From Ornithinibacillus halophilus (GTDB taxonomy: Bacteria > Bacillota > Bacilli > Bacillales > Amphibacillaceae), in assembly GCF_900129485.1 (NCBI RefSeq), contig NZ_FQVW01000011.1:1-64000 (forward strand): DNA of 64,000 nucleotides. Reading direction: 5' to 3'. This document shows positions 53,244 to 62,676 of this stretch, piece by piece. The position numbers and the translations under genes are program-made. The notes below the pieces were generated by a model. That model did not search any database. It was not told where the DNA came from and saw nothing but the letters and a program-made list of their open reading frames with translations. Position 1 is the stretch's first letter. Each line of letters begins with the position of its first letter.

Positions 53244-54014
53244 ATGAGGAAGCCAGTATCATTTGCTAGGATTGGTTTAGATTTATTATGGGTCCAGCTA
53301 TCATGGACATTTTGGTTTCTAGGGATTATCCTTCTTGTTAATGTCGTACAGCTTATTTTTATGGATGATGTTGATTCATTCTATAGTGCAGGATATATTG
53401 CAGGTAATATCTACATGCTCGTTATTGGAATCATTGCAATTACATTCCTCCCATACTACGTAGAGAATGGGGTCACAAGAAAAAACTATTTTCTAGGAAA
53501 TGCAACTGCAAGTATTGGTTTATCAATAATCCTACCGATATTCATCTTTCTTCTTAGCTTAATTGAAAAGTTGGTAGTAAAGATGGTCTCATCCAACACG
53601 TTAAAGGATATTTCACTGGTGAAATTTGAGCCAGAATATGATGGAAATATTATCGGGGATCTTATCCAGACTATTATTATTTCTCCATTTATTAATCCAG
53701 AAACCAATCTATTTATGTCTTTAGCATTGTTCAGTTTAAACATCTTTGTTTTTTATCTTATCGGTTGGTTGATTGGTTCAGCATTTAGTCGTTTAGGAGT
53801 GATAGCAGGTATTATTTTCGTCGCATTTGCTCTAGCACTATTTTCAATTAAAGATTCCATGATTCGGTTAGCAATGGATTTACCAATCTACGAAAGCCTT
53901 TCATTCATGGAAATTGTTCCAAAAAGTTTAGCACTACCACTAGTTTTTGTTGTGGTTGTTGTAACGATTACCCTGATACGCTTATTAACAAAGCGAGCTC
54001 CAATAAAAATATAA
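53244..54014 (+). CDS. ABC transporter membrane subunit
   Basis: 256 residues with about six membrane helices and no signal peptide. It is the third gene of the GntR-ABC operon and would pair with the ATPase. The substrate is unknown; related operons respond to cell envelope stress. The start follows AAGGAGG. Confidence 0.8.
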   Translation: MRKPVSFARIGLDLLWVQLSWTFWFLGIILLVNVVQLIFMDDVDSFYSAGYIAGNIYMLVIGIIAITFLPYYVENGVTRKNYFLGNATASIGLSIILPIFIFLLSLIEKLVVKMVSSNTLKDISLVKFEPEYDGNIIGDLIQTIIISPFINPETNLFMSLALFSLNIFVFYLIGWLIGSAFSRLGVIAGIIFVAFALALFSIKDSMIRLAMDLPIYESLSFMEIVPKSLALPLVFVVVVVTITLIRLLTKRAPIKI

Positions 54015-54048
54015 CGAAAAGCCGATGCGTTTTGCATCGGCTTTTGAA
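54015..54048 (+). terminator. Terminator of the GntR-ABC operon
   Basis: AAAAGCCGATGC pairs with GCATCGGCTTTT around GTTTT. It is a typical intrinsic terminator. Confidence 0.88.
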
Positions 54049-54099
54049 GTAACTGTTATCCCCTTCTTGCATTTTCTTATCATGGTTAGATGAATCTTT

Positions 54100-55077
54100 T
54101 TATTGGTATTTCTGCAAAATCTCATCCATTTTTTGTTTCACCAACGGATATAAGTTTTGCTTAGCATCAACCGTTGAATTTCCACCAAAGAATCCAGTAC
54201 CGGGACAACTTTTTACCTCGTAGCTTTTTCCTTCATCAAGTAACCTCTCACCCGTCTTATACCGCCACCAATGATGATAGGTGATTGTATCAATGGAAGG
54301 GGTTAATCCAAATTTGACCGATAGAAGTGCTGTAATATAGATAATTGTTTCTTTTTGTTCCTTTGTCATGGTGTCGTGTCCTACATCAAAATTACCTAAG
54401 TTCTCAATGGTTAGGCCGTTTGCATTCGCTAATGGCCCGATGGTACCTTCGGGGGCAACATCAAATGGACGGGAAACGGCTATTTTTCCGTCCGGGAATG
54501 TTGTAATATTTTGTGCGATATTGCTCCAACCCATTTCTTTTTTATGATGTCTTTCCATTCCCTTTAAAATTTGAAAGTGATTGGAACCATTAAAATGTTT
54601 ATAGGAAGGAGCCCAAGTATGGTGATGCTGTATTAATTTTATTTCTCGTTTAAATTCTTGGTGAAACAACCAATCTTTAAACTCCTCCTTTGACATGACA
54701 ATATGTTGCCCATCTCGTGGTAATTTTTTTGGAACAACGTGTAGCAACTGACCTGGAATTACACTTTCAGAAGAGAGCCCATTAGTAGTTTTAATTTTCT
54801 CAACGGTTGAATGGTATGCTTGAGCAATTTCTTGAATGGAATCACCAGCCTGAACCTCATATAATATTGGAATTTTAATTTTTTGTCCGACCACTAATTC
54901 CTCAGATTGCAGCCCGTTTATGTGTAATAATTCTTCGACTGATATATTAAACTCCTCGGCAATAGAAGGTAGTGTATCCGTAGAACTTACTTCATATATA
55001 TTGTCTGCTGCGGAAACTGACAGAGTATGGGATAACAAGAAGAATCCAAGTAAAATTGCTGTTTTTAATGTTTTCAT
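54100..55077 (-). CDS. Secreted LysM N-acetylmuramoyl-L-alanine amidase
   Basis: 325 residues. A signal peptide (about 1-26, ending SVSAA), two LysM repeats (about 28-75 with DTLPSIAEEFNISVEELL, and about 76-122 with DSIQEIAQAYHSTVEKI), and an Amidase_2/PGRP-type domain. Candidate zinc ligands are in LIQHHHTWAP, THHHWW-type HHWWRYKTG and SCPGTGFFGG. It binds and cleaves peptidoglycan outside the cell. The ATG at 55077 follows GAAAGG; the frame extends to 55104 without a ribosome binding site. Confidence 0.88.
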   Translation of the reverse strand: MKTLKTAILLGFFLLSHTLSVSAADNIYEVSSTDTLPSIAEEFNISVEELLHINGLQSEELVVGQKIKIPILYEVQAGDSIQEIAQAYHSTVEKIKTTNGLSSESVIPGQLLHVVPKKLPRDGQHIVMSKEEFKDWLFHQEFKREIKLIQHHHTWAPSYKHFNGSNHFQILKGMERHHKKEMGWSNIAQNITTFPDGKIAVSRPFDVAPEGTIGPLANANGLTIENLGNFDVGHDTMTKEQKETIIYITALLSVKFGLTPSIDTITYHHWWRYKTGERLLDEGKSYEVKSCPGTGFFGGNSTVDAKQNLYPLVKQKMDEILQKYQ

Positions 55078-55327
55078 GATGCATTTCCTTTCAGAAGTAT
55101 TCATTTATAGTTTTATGTTTCTGCTTATAATTATTCTAATGGTATTGTATTTGGAGAATACAATGGAATATTGAGATGAAAACTACAAGAAAATTGGAGT
55201 AATGAATTCCTTTTGAGATTTTATTTAACTTGCAACTTGTGGTTGCGCCTTGATGCGCCTAAAGGTAGCTTTACTTTTACTATTCAAATGTTTCATACTA
55301 GAAGTGTATAGAAGGGCGGTAATATAG

Positions 55328-55780
55328 ATGGATTTTAGTGAACGATTAAAAAGAGAAAGGGAAAAACAAGGGTGGTCACAAACAGAACTTGCCGAAAAAA
55401 TTCATGTCAGTCGTCAGTCTGTTTCAAAGTGGGAAACAGGTAAAAACTTTCCAAATATTGAAGTGATTATCCACTTAAGTGATTTATTTGGTATTACCAT
55501 AGATGAGCTATTAAGAAGTGACGAAGAACTTAAAGAGAAAGTAATAGAAGATAGTAAGCAATTAGCATATCCAAAATGGAAAGTCTTTTTCGATAGTGTA
55601 TTTTTATTAGGTGTCTTTCTGTTAGTTTTAAAATTAATTATTCTGGGTCTGAATTTTCTTTTGGGAGCAAACATGACGATTTTAGATGGTATTCCCAAAG
55701 TGGTAACCAATTTTCTACCATTAGTTTTAATGATAATTGGAGGAATTGGAAGTGATCAGCTAAAAGATAAATATGTATAA
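55328..55780 (+). CDS. Membrane-anchored XRE family regulator
   Basis: 150 residues: an N-terminal helix-turn-helix (FSERLKREREKQGWSQTELA, VSRQSVSKWETG) and two C-terminal membrane helices (about 90-145). Such proteins often sense membrane or envelope signals. It is a single gene; target unknown. Confidence 0.87.
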   Translation: MDFSERLKREREKQGWSQTELAEKIHVSRQSVSKWETGKNFPNIEVIIHLSDLFGITIDELLRSDEELKEKVIEDSKQLAYPKWKVFFDSVFLLGVFLLVLKLIILGLNFLLGANMTILDGIPKVVTNFLPLVLMIIGGIGSDQLKDKYV

Positions 55781-55904
55781 GTAGTAGGGGAAATATCCTC
55801 TGCTACTTTTTTTATAAGTTGATTTCCAAAGTAATATAATTGTCGAAATATGGCAATATTATCATTTAAGAGCTACGATGATGACAATAACAGGAGTTGG
55901 TCTA

Positions 55905-56402
55905 ATGATTAAAAGAGTAAAGATGCTAGGAATCCTGTGTTTGGTATTTCTAAGTGTTGCCGCTTGTTCAACTAATAACATAATTGGAAATCCACCAGAC
56001 TCTAAGGTTCAAGCAACAGAAGAAAATATGCTAGCTATTAGTAGAGTTATTATTAATAACATCGGTCATATTTATTCTGTGGAATCAGAAGAAGAGGCAA
56101 GGAAAATTATAGAAAGAAATATAATTAATGATGGGGTATATTATCGTGGGTTTTTAGAATTCTTTGATGAAGATCAAGGTAAATATGAGGATGTTTCGGT
56201 AGAATTAACCAATGAATCGGTGGAAAATTTAAACCCAGATAATGAAAGAACCATTGGAACAATTCTTTACAAATTTGATTTAAAAGTAAGTGGGATAAGA
56301 CAAGATGGTTCAACTGAGTTGATTGGTGAAGAAGAAGATTTAATGATACAAGTAGCTAGTTACGAGGGACATTTCCGATTAATTGAAATACGACGTCAGT
56401 AG
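55905..56402 (+). CDS. Hypothetical lipoprotein
   Basis: 165 residues. The signal peptide ends in lipobox SVAAC, followed by a globular, acidic domain with no recognised family. The ATG at 55905 is 7 nt after AGGAGTTGG; an ATG at 55878 lacks a ribosome binding site. Confidence 0.7.
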   Translation: MIKRVKMLGILCLVFLSVAACSTNNIIGNPPDSKVQATEENMLAISRVIINNIGHIYSVESEEEARKIIERNIINDGVYYRGFLEFFDEDQGKYEDVSVELTNESVENLNPDNERTIGTILYKFDLKVSGIRQDGSTELIGEEEDLMIQVASYEGHFRLIEIRRQ

Positions 56403-56415
56403 GGTAAAAGGGTCA

Positions 56416-56464
56416 GTGAGCCCCCGATTTATTACAAGTTAATGATTCGGGGGCTCCTTTAATA
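56416..56464 (+). terminator. Terminator after the lipoprotein gene
   Basis: GAGCCCCCGA pairs with TCGGGGGCTC around a loop of about 20 nt, then CTTTAATAAA. Confidence 0.82.
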
Positions 56465-56531
56465 AAAAATAACTAGTTTTCTACTAAACTATGTTATTTT
56501 AATATATATACCATCAAAGGGAGAATTATAG

Positions 56532-57650
56532 ATGACCCATAGGAGCAAACTGAGAAAACGAGTATATTTTATTCTATTATTATTGATTGTAATGATGTTA
56601 TTGGTGGCATGTGCAGAAAATAACAAGACATTTCATGACCATAAACAAATTATATCGAAAGTGCAACTGAAATCAGACATTCCCCTTAAAGACGCAATTG
56701 TCGTTAAGGAAAATAATATGCTAAGTATAGATAGTGAAGCATTCATTAATGTATCTGTTGCTTCCCTCTGGACTGAACCAGATTCGAATCGACCAATTGA
56801 TGTACCTTCTACTACGAACCCAGTAGATATGCGGAAATGGTCGAATAGTATGTCCATTAAGGAAAAGGATTGGTTAATTGGAGAATTGCAAACACAAGCT
56901 TTATTAGGGGATGTTGTTACGATCCTAGAAAAAAGAGGAGACTGGGCTAGAATAGCTGTGCATGATCAACCCACTCCAAAAAATGAACTTGGTTATGACG
57001 CTTGGCTACCATTAGCCCAATTAATCTATCATTCTGGATTTGAAAAACTAGTAAATAATAATTCTAAGGCAGTAGTCAATACTCCGACGGCATTTCTTTA
57101 TAATGATAGAAATATGGAAGATGCTTATATCGAAATCAGTTACAACACACAGCTTCCGGTTATTGAGCAATTACAAAATGCAGTACGTGTAGGAACCCCG
57201 GGTGATGGCGATAAATGGCTAGCTATCGATAACGTCAAAATTTACTCTACAGAAGAAGACATTGTTATGCCATCGGGCAATGATTTAGTCCAAGCTGGTG
57301 AGCAGTTTTTGGGGTTGCCATATTTATGGGCTGGAACTTCCGGGTTTGGATTTGATTGTTCTGGATTTACTTATAGCCTTTACAATAATCATGGGATTAT
57401 TATTCCACGTGACTCTTCAGTGCAGGCTACTCATGGAACAGCTGTTCAAAAAGATGAACTACAAAAAGGAGATTTACTTTTCTTTGCTAATGAAAATGGA
57501 AAAGGTTTTATCCATCATGTTGGAATGTACATAGGAAATGGAAAAATGATTCATGCCCCTAATAATACGAAACCCATAGAGATTATAAACGTATTTGAAT
57601 CATCATATTGGTCGTCAGAATATGCGGGTGCAAGAAGATATATAGATTAA
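56532..57650 (+). CDS. NlpC/P60 cell wall endopeptidase lipoprotein
   Basis: 372 residues. A lipoprotein signal (lipobox LLVAC), SH3-like regions (about 70-230, with WSNSMSIKEKDWLIGELQTQ and SVASLWTEP) and an NlpC/P60 domain near 240-370. Catalytic Cys is in FDCSGFTYSLY; the catalytic His is in HHVGMYIGNG, and HAPN follows. The architecture is that of YkfC-type gamma-D-Glu-diamino acid endopeptidases that trim or recycle stem peptides. Confidence 0.9.
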   Translation: MTHRSKLRKRVYFILLLLIVMMLLVACAENNKTFHDHKQIISKVQLKSDIPLKDAIVVKENNMLSIDSEAFINVSVASLWTEPDSNRPIDVPSTTNPVDMRKWSNSMSIKEKDWLIGELQTQALLGDVVTILEKRGDWARIAVHDQPTPKNELGYDAWLPLAQLIYHSGFEKLVNNNSKAVVNTPTAFLYNDRNMEDAYIEISYNTQLPVIEQLQNAVRVGTPGDGDKWLAIDNVKIYSTEEDIVMPSGNDLVQAGEQFLGLPYLWAGTSGFGFDCSGFTYSLYNNHGIIIPRDSSVQATHGTAVQKDELQKGDLLFFANENGKGFIHHVGMYIGNGKMIHAPNNTKPIEIINVFESSYWSSEYAGARRYID

Positions 57651-57804
57651 GAGAATTAAGAGTCATCTTACCGAATTAATTTGATTGCAAATAAAGGAAT
57701 TTCACTCTTTTTTACCGAAGTATATATTAAAATCTATTACAAGAGGATTAAAAAGGGAATAAGAAAGGCATTACTGTAAATAAAAGAATTTAGGGGTGAC
57801 TTTA

Positions 57805-58479
57805 ATGAAAAATTCTACGAAAAGTGTAGTTGAGAAACTTAATTTTAAAAAATATCAAACTAGATTAATCATGCAAAAACCGGAAGATGTAAATGATTTT
57901 GATTCGGTTGATTATGATAAAGAGATTAAGAACGACCAATATGATCTTGTATTTATTTTTATATATACAATAGAAGAATTCAATCATTATGTAAAAGAAG
58001 CGGTCGATAAAAACCTCATTAAAGATAATGGTTATCTCTACTTTGCGTATCCTAAAAAAGGGAATCCTAAGTATGAACAGTATATTGAGCGTGACGAGCT
58101 TTATAATGAAAAACATTATAATGAAGAAGGCTACATACCAAATAGTAATTTGAAATTTTCTAGAATGGTTAGCTTAAATGACGTATTTACTATTGTGGGA
58201 ATGAAAGCCACAAAGCCAAAGAATACAACCACCAAAAAAGCGAGTCAGCGTGTGGATGACTATGTAGAGAAAGTCGAGGATATTAGAAACTATTTACAAA
58301 AGAATGATGCGTTATTAACGTTTTATAATGAACTAACCCCTGGTTATCAAAAAGATTGGGCGCGTTTTGTCTTTAGTGCTAAAAGAGAGGCAACACGTGA
58401 GAAACGTCTAGTACAAATGGAAGAAGTACTTGGAAAAGGATATAAATCAATGGATCTTTATCGACAGCAAAGAAATTAA
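57805..58479 (+). CDS. YdeI/OmdA-like protein
   Basis: 224 residues. The C-terminal segment FYNELTPGYQKDWARFVFSAKREATREKRL has the pattern of the YdeI/OmdA family (bacteriocin-protection-like). The N-terminal part (about 1-140) is acidic, with YDLVFIFIYTIEEFNHYVKEAV, and resembles DUF3052-type folds only loosely. The ATG at 57805 is used because GGGGTG precedes it. Function unknown. Confidence 0.65.
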   Translation: MKNSTKSVVEKLNFKKYQTRLIMQKPEDVNDFDSVDYDKEIKNDQYDLVFIFIYTIEEFNHYVKEAVDKNLIKDNGYLYFAYPKKGNPKYEQYIERDELYNEKHYNEEGYIPNSNLKFSRMVSLNDVFTIVGMKATKPKNTTTKKASQRVDDYVEKVEDIRNYLQKNDALLTFYNELTPGYQKDWARFVFSAKREATREKRLVQMEEVLGKGYKSMDLYRQQRN

Positions 58480-58482
58480 ATT

Positions 58483-58524
58483 GGTGCCTGTCACTTGTCG
58501 AATTTTCGACAAGTGACAGGCACC
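58483..58524. repeat. Perfect 18-bp palindrome, REP-like
   Basis: GGTGCCTGTCACTTGTCG and its exact reverse complement are separated by AATTTT. GGTGCCTGTCAC is, from memory, a recurring palindromic motif in Bacillaceae intergenic regions. It lies between converging genes and may also terminate transcription. Confidence 0.75.
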
Positions 58525-58529
58525 TCTCT

Positions 58530-59348
58530 CTATTTCTTCCGTGTTATGAACTGCCATTTCCTTAATAGTTCTTTGTACTTCGGTATTTTTTTATAATCAT
58601 CTGGTTCTTCAACGGGGTCATCCATTCCATTCACAATTAGAGTCACTTTAAAATGGTGACCTGGTTCATCAATATAATAAGCCCCTATTTTAAAAATATC
58701 TGCTTTTGAGAAAAGGTCATGTAGCCGTATATTCATTTGGCGAAACGATTCCATATCAACTTCTTTTGAGTAGCCAAAGTTAATGATAAGTTGTTTCCCG
58801 TCTGTGAAATCTTCTGGCAAATACGGGGTAGAGATCAAATATTTTAAAGGTTCATCAAAGGAATCCACTTCTACAGTGTGGATAAATAATGAACCACTAT
58901 TCCTCTTAATGAACGTTTCAATATCTCGATAATCAATATTCATTTCACCGGTGTTATCAATAATATCACGTAACGAATCAGCAGTATAATCTTCAATGGC
59001 ATTAAACGTTTGGTGTGCATCCTTTATTGATGTACGGCTATCAATGGTTTCTAGTAGACGGTCACTATTAAAATAAATGACAGCATCACAAATTTCTTTC
59101 ATACGGAAATATTGTGTAGTTGCTATTTGATACCTCTTCTTCCCTTCAAACCGGAAAGGAAAACGAAATAACCCTATTAACAAGGTCTTTTTTTCCTTTA
59201 AATTTGAGAGGTTGGTTACTAACTCTTCTGTCTCACTAGCATTTCCACCAATAAACCGATAAAAATGAAGATTATCTGAGTTCAACTTTTCCTCTAGAGG
59301 CTTGTCCGTATCATATGTATTTTGATAAATTCCAACAGGTGCACCCAT
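58530..59348 (-). CDS. FtsZ-like protein lacking the GTP-binding half
   Basis: 272 residues. From about residue 45 it aligns by eye with FtsZ beyond the nucleotide domain: PFRFEGKKR near 64 (FtsZ PFTFEGRKR), NSDRLLETID near 94 (FtsZ NDRILEIVD), NIDYRDIETF near 137 (FtsZ T7 loop NLDFADVKT), then STPYLPEDFTDGKQLIINF (FtsZ SPLLEAAIDGAQGVLMNIT). The N-x-D-x-x-D T7-loop residues are kept, but the tubulin signature GGGTGTG and upstream strands are absent. It could join FtsZ at one end without binding GTP; this is inference. It is a single gene on the minus strand. Confidence 0.72.
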   Translation of the reverse strand: MGAPVGIYQNTYDTDKPLEEKLNSDNLHFYRFIGGNASETEELVTNLSNLKEKKTLLIGLFRFPFRFEGKKRYQIATTQYFRMKEICDAVIYFNSDRLLETIDSRTSIKDAHQTFNAIEDYTADSLRDIIDNTGEMNIDYRDIETFIKRNSGSLFIHTVEVDSFDEPLKYLISTPYLPEDFTDGKQLIINFGYSKEVDMESFRQMNIRLHDLFSKADIFKIGAYYIDEPGHHFKVTLIVNGMDDPVEEPDDYKKIPKYKELLRKWQFITRKK

Positions 59349-59533
59349 GATTCATACTCCTAACGTCAGCTTTTCATTCATTATATAGAATATATTATGG
59401 ATATGTTGTCGTATTGTGTTAAAAATTTCAACTAGTTTTGTAGAATAGGTAGAATTTTACATTAATGATGATAAATGTCACAACATGCCAATACTACCAG
59501 AGGTATAATGACGAACTAAAGGAGGAATTTACA

Positions 59534-60133
59534 TGCAATTAGAAATTGAGTCAAATCGAATTGAGGATTTTCTTCTAGATTCAGAGGTTATTAATTATTC
59601 CCATCCATTAGTTCAACAAAAAATAAATAGTAAAAACACAGAGCACTAAACAATTACAAGTAGAAGCAGCTTTTTACTTTGTGAGAGATGAAATAAGTCA
59701 TTCCTTTGATAGAAATAGTTCAGTTGTCACGATATCTGCCTCTGAAACCATGAAAGAGAAGGACGGTATATGCTTTGCGAAAGCTCACCTGCTTGCTGCC
59801 TTATTAAGGGGTATGGGAATACCGACGGGGTTTTGTTATCAACGCGTTACAAGAAAAGGAACTCCAGAATCTGGTTATGCATTGCATGGTTTAAATGCTG
59901 TTTATTTGGATGGCAAATGGATTCGTCTCGATCCACGTGGTAACAAACCAGGGATTGCATCTGAATTCAGTGTTACCAACGAAAAGTTAGCATATCCCAT
60001 CCGAGAAGAACTTGATGAAGTGGACTATCCCTATGTGTATAGTGCACCGTTAAAGAATGTGATTGCTGCAATGCTTCAATCTGAAAACTGCCAAGCCTTA
60101 TTTTATAATCGACCAAGTAGAATAGAAAGATAG
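59534..60133 (+). pseudogene. Transglutaminase-like gene with a frameshift
   Basis: GGAGGA precedes ATG 59534, which reads MQLEIESNRIEDFLLDSEVI and stops at 59647-59649. The next frame carries on at about 59630 with TKQLQVEAAFYFVRDEISHSF, then GICFAKAHLLAALLRGMGIPTGF (catalytic Cys of the transglutaminase-like fold), ALHGLNAVYL (His) and RLDPRG (Asp). One base too many in the A-run near 59633-59637 explains the break. The 3' part alone could start at an internal codon near 59681 but would lack a ribosome binding site. A sequence error is possible. Confidence 0.7.
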
Positions 60134-60332
60134 TCATATTTATCTGAACCTCCTTACAAAAATTACAAATTCCAATGAAGCTATTTCCTAAGGGAAAGGC
60201 TTTTTCTTTTTGTAAAAATTTACCTAGATAACTATATTACTAGATTGTACAAGTAGTATGAAAAGTTGTCGGAATTATGGAACATATACCAGCATAGTAT
60301 ATAGAAATACCGCGTCCTATGGAGGGAATACA

Positions 60333-62228
60333 ATGGATATTCTAAACAAAGTGAAGAGCTACAGGGAAGAAGAGCGACGCTTAAAGTGGCAAGGAACGTT
60401 CGCGGAGTATTTAGAAATTGTTAAAGAAAGGCCAGAAGTAGCTCAAACTGCGCACTCTCGTGTATATAATATGATAAAAGCGTCTGGTATTAGTGAACGA
60501 GATGGAAGAAAAATGTATCACTTTTTTGGTGAAGAGATTTTCGGTTTAGAAGATGCAATTGAGAAGTTGGTTGAGGAATATTTCCACCCTGCAGCCAAAC
60601 GATTGGATGTCCGTAAACGTATTTTGTTATTAATGGGGCCTGTCAGTGGTGGTAAATCAACGATTGTGACGATGCTCAAACGAGGATTGGAACAGTATTC
60701 TAGGACGGATGAAGGTGCAGTTTATGCGATTAAAGGCTGTCCGATGCATGAAGACCCCTTACATTTAATTCCGAATCATTTGCGTGATGAATTTTACCAA
60801 GAATATGGAATTCGAATAGAAGGTAGTTTATCTCCATTAAATACGATGCGACTGGAAAAAGAATATAATGGTCAGATTGAAAATGTAATAGTAGAACGAA
60901 TTTTACTTTCTGAGGATAAACGAGTTGGGATTGGTACCTTTAGTCCATCCGACCCTAAATCACAAGATATTGCAGATTTAACAGGAAGTATTGATTTCTC
61001 AACAATCGCAGAATATGGTTCAGAATCAGACCCAAGAGCATATCGTTTTGATGGAGAATTGAATAAGGCGAACCGAGGAATGATGGAATTCCAAGAAATG
61101 CTCAAATGTGATGAGAAGTTTTTATGGCACCTGTTGTCATTAACTCAGGAAGGTAATTTTAAAGCTGGCCGATTTGCTCTTATTTCAGCTGATGAATTAA
61201 TTGTAGCCCACACGAACGAAGCAGAATACCGCTCCTTTATTTCAAATAAGAAAAACGAAGCATTGCATTCTAGAATTATTGTGATGCCAATTCCTTATAA
61301 TCTAAGAGTAAGTGAAGAAGAACGTATCTATGAAAAGATGATTAAAGAAAGTGATATGGCCCATGTCCATATTGCTCCACATGCTTTACGAGTAGCTGCT
61401 ATATTTTCTATTTTAACTCGTTTAGAAGATTCCAAGAAACAAGGCGTTGATTTGGTTAAAAAGATGAGATTGTATGATGGTGATAGTGTGGAAGGATTTA
61501 ATCAAATTGATGTAGAAGAATTGAAAAAGGAATTCGCTGATGAAGGCATGAATGGTATTGATCCACGTTATGTAATTAACCGAATTTCTTCAACCATTAT
61601 TAGAAAAGAAGTACCTTCGATCAACGCATTAGATGTCTTAAGGTCATTAAAAGATGGTTTAGACCAACATGCTTCTATTTCTCAAGAAGATAAAGAAAGG
61701 TACATGAACTTTATATCAATTGCAAGAAGAGAATATGATGAAATAGCGAAAAAGGAAGTACAAAAGGCCTTCGTGTATTCCTACGAGGAGTCAGCTAAAT
61801 CTCTGATGGATAACTATTTAGATAATGTGGAAGCATTCTGTAATAAAAACAAAATTAGGGACCCATTAACTGGTGAAGAAATGAATCCAGATGAGAAATT
61901 AATGCGTTCCATTGAAGAGCAGATTGGCATATCCGAAAATGCTAAAAAGGCATTTCGTGAAGAGATATTAATCCGAATATCTGCATATGCACGTAAAGGG
62001 AAGAAATTCGATTATAATTCTCATGAACGTCTGCGAGAAGCAATACAGAAAAAACTATTTGCTGACTTGAAGGATGTAGTAAAAATTACGACCACTTCCA
62101 AAACACCAGACGAATCACAGCTTAAAAAGATTAATGAAGTTATTGCTAGATTAATTGATGAGTATGGCTATAATTCTGTATCAGCAAATGAGTTACTGCG
62201 CTATGTAGGAAGCCTGTTGAATCGATAA
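60333..62228 (+). CDS. prkA: PrkA serine protein kinase / AAA+ protein
   Basis: 631-residue PrkA. It begins MDILNKVKSYREEERRLKW, has the P-loop MGPVSGGKST near 103 and an AAA+ core, and a C-terminal kinase-like region. In B. subtilis it is expressed under sigma-E during sporulation and affects sporulation through sigma-K/Hpr links; protease activity has also been reported. The ATG at 60333 follows GGAGGG; the frame extends to 60258 without support. A CATAGTATA at about 60292 resembles a sporulation-sigma -10. yhbH follows, as in other sporeformers. Confidence 0.95.
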   Translation: MDILNKVKSYREEERRLKWQGTFAEYLEIVKERPEVAQTAHSRVYNMIKASGISERDGRKMYHFFGEEIFGLEDAIEKLVEEYFHPAAKRLDVRKRILLLMGPVSGGKSTIVTMLKRGLEQYSRTDEGAVYAIKGCPMHEDPLHLIPNHLRDEFYQEYGIRIEGSLSPLNTMRLEKEYNGQIENVIVERILLSEDKRVGIGTFSPSDPKSQDIADLTGSIDFSTIAEYGSESDPRAYRFDGELNKANRGMMEFQEMLKCDEKFLWHLLSLTQEGNFKAGRFALISADELIVAHTNEAEYRSFISNKKNEALHSRIIVMPIPYNLRVSEEERIYEKMIKESDMAHVHIAPHALRVAAIFSILTRLEDSKKQGVDLVKKMRLYDGDSVEGFNQIDVEELKKEFADEGMNGIDPRYVINRISSTIIRKEVPSINALDVLRSLKDGLDQHASISQEDKERYMNFISIARREYDEIAKKEVQKAFVYSYEESAKSLMDNYLDNVEAFCNKNKIRDPLTGEEMNPDEKLMRSIEEQIGISENAKKAFREEILIRISAYARKGKKFDYNSHERLREAIQKKLFADLKDVVKITTTSKTPDESQLKKINEVIARLIDEYGYNSVSANELLRYVGSLLNR

Positions 62229-62239
62229 GGTGAATATTA

Positions 62240-62275
62240 AACAAGACTAACGACTGTTGGTCTTGTTTTTTTCAC
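62240..62275 (+). terminator. Terminator after prkA
   Basis: CAAGAC pairs with GTCTTG around a TAACGACTGTTG loop (partial further pairing), followed by a T-run. Confidence 0.75.
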
Positions 62276-62283
62276 CATTTGAT

Positions 62284-62511
62284 TATGGGTTAACTTCAGC
62301 CGGAGTTCCTGAAGTTTCTGTAGAGATCCCCAGGAGAAGTGGAGTTCCCGAAGATATACGGAAAGTTGCTGAAGTTGGTGCAGAAGTCCCGGAAGGTTTA
62401 GTAAAAGTTGCCGAAGTCCCCGAAGATTCAGCAAAAGTTCCCGGAGCTAAAGCAGCAGTTCCAAACGAGCCAGCACAAACCCGAAATAACCAAGATACAG
62501 AGGTCCCTTAA
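62284..62511 (+). repeat. Degenerate repeat tract coding Val-Pro-Glu-like units
   Basis: About 220 bp between prkA and yhbH are built of diverged 18-24-nt units around GTTCCCGAAG, each reading V-(P/A)-E-x-x-x-x-K in one frame (for example GVPEDIRKVAEV, EVPEGLVKVAEV). The frame is open from about 62257 to a TAA at 62509-62511, but there is no ribosome binding site and it starts inside the terminator T-run. It may be a non-coding repeat or a very unusual short gene. Confidence 0.6.
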
Positions 62512-62676
62512 AGATAAAGCAGTGCTGTCTCACATGCTCATTTTTCAATAATTGGGTTCTCTACTGTGTAATATTATGTACCCGAGTGCATATGATAAAT
62601 AAACTATCACTTTACTACTTTACTGTAACAAAACATAACAAGTAGTATTGGGTAGGAAACTATAGGAGGGTAATAT

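Noticed and set aside
60258-60332. N-terminal extension of PrkA to 60258
   Set aside because: The family start MDILNKVKSY is at 60333 directly after GGAGGG; the upstream codons have no ribosome binding site.
62237-62434. A Leu-rich minus-strand reading frame over the repeat tract
   Set aside because: It is the complement of the Val-Pro-Glu repeat and crosses the prkA terminator; no start signal.
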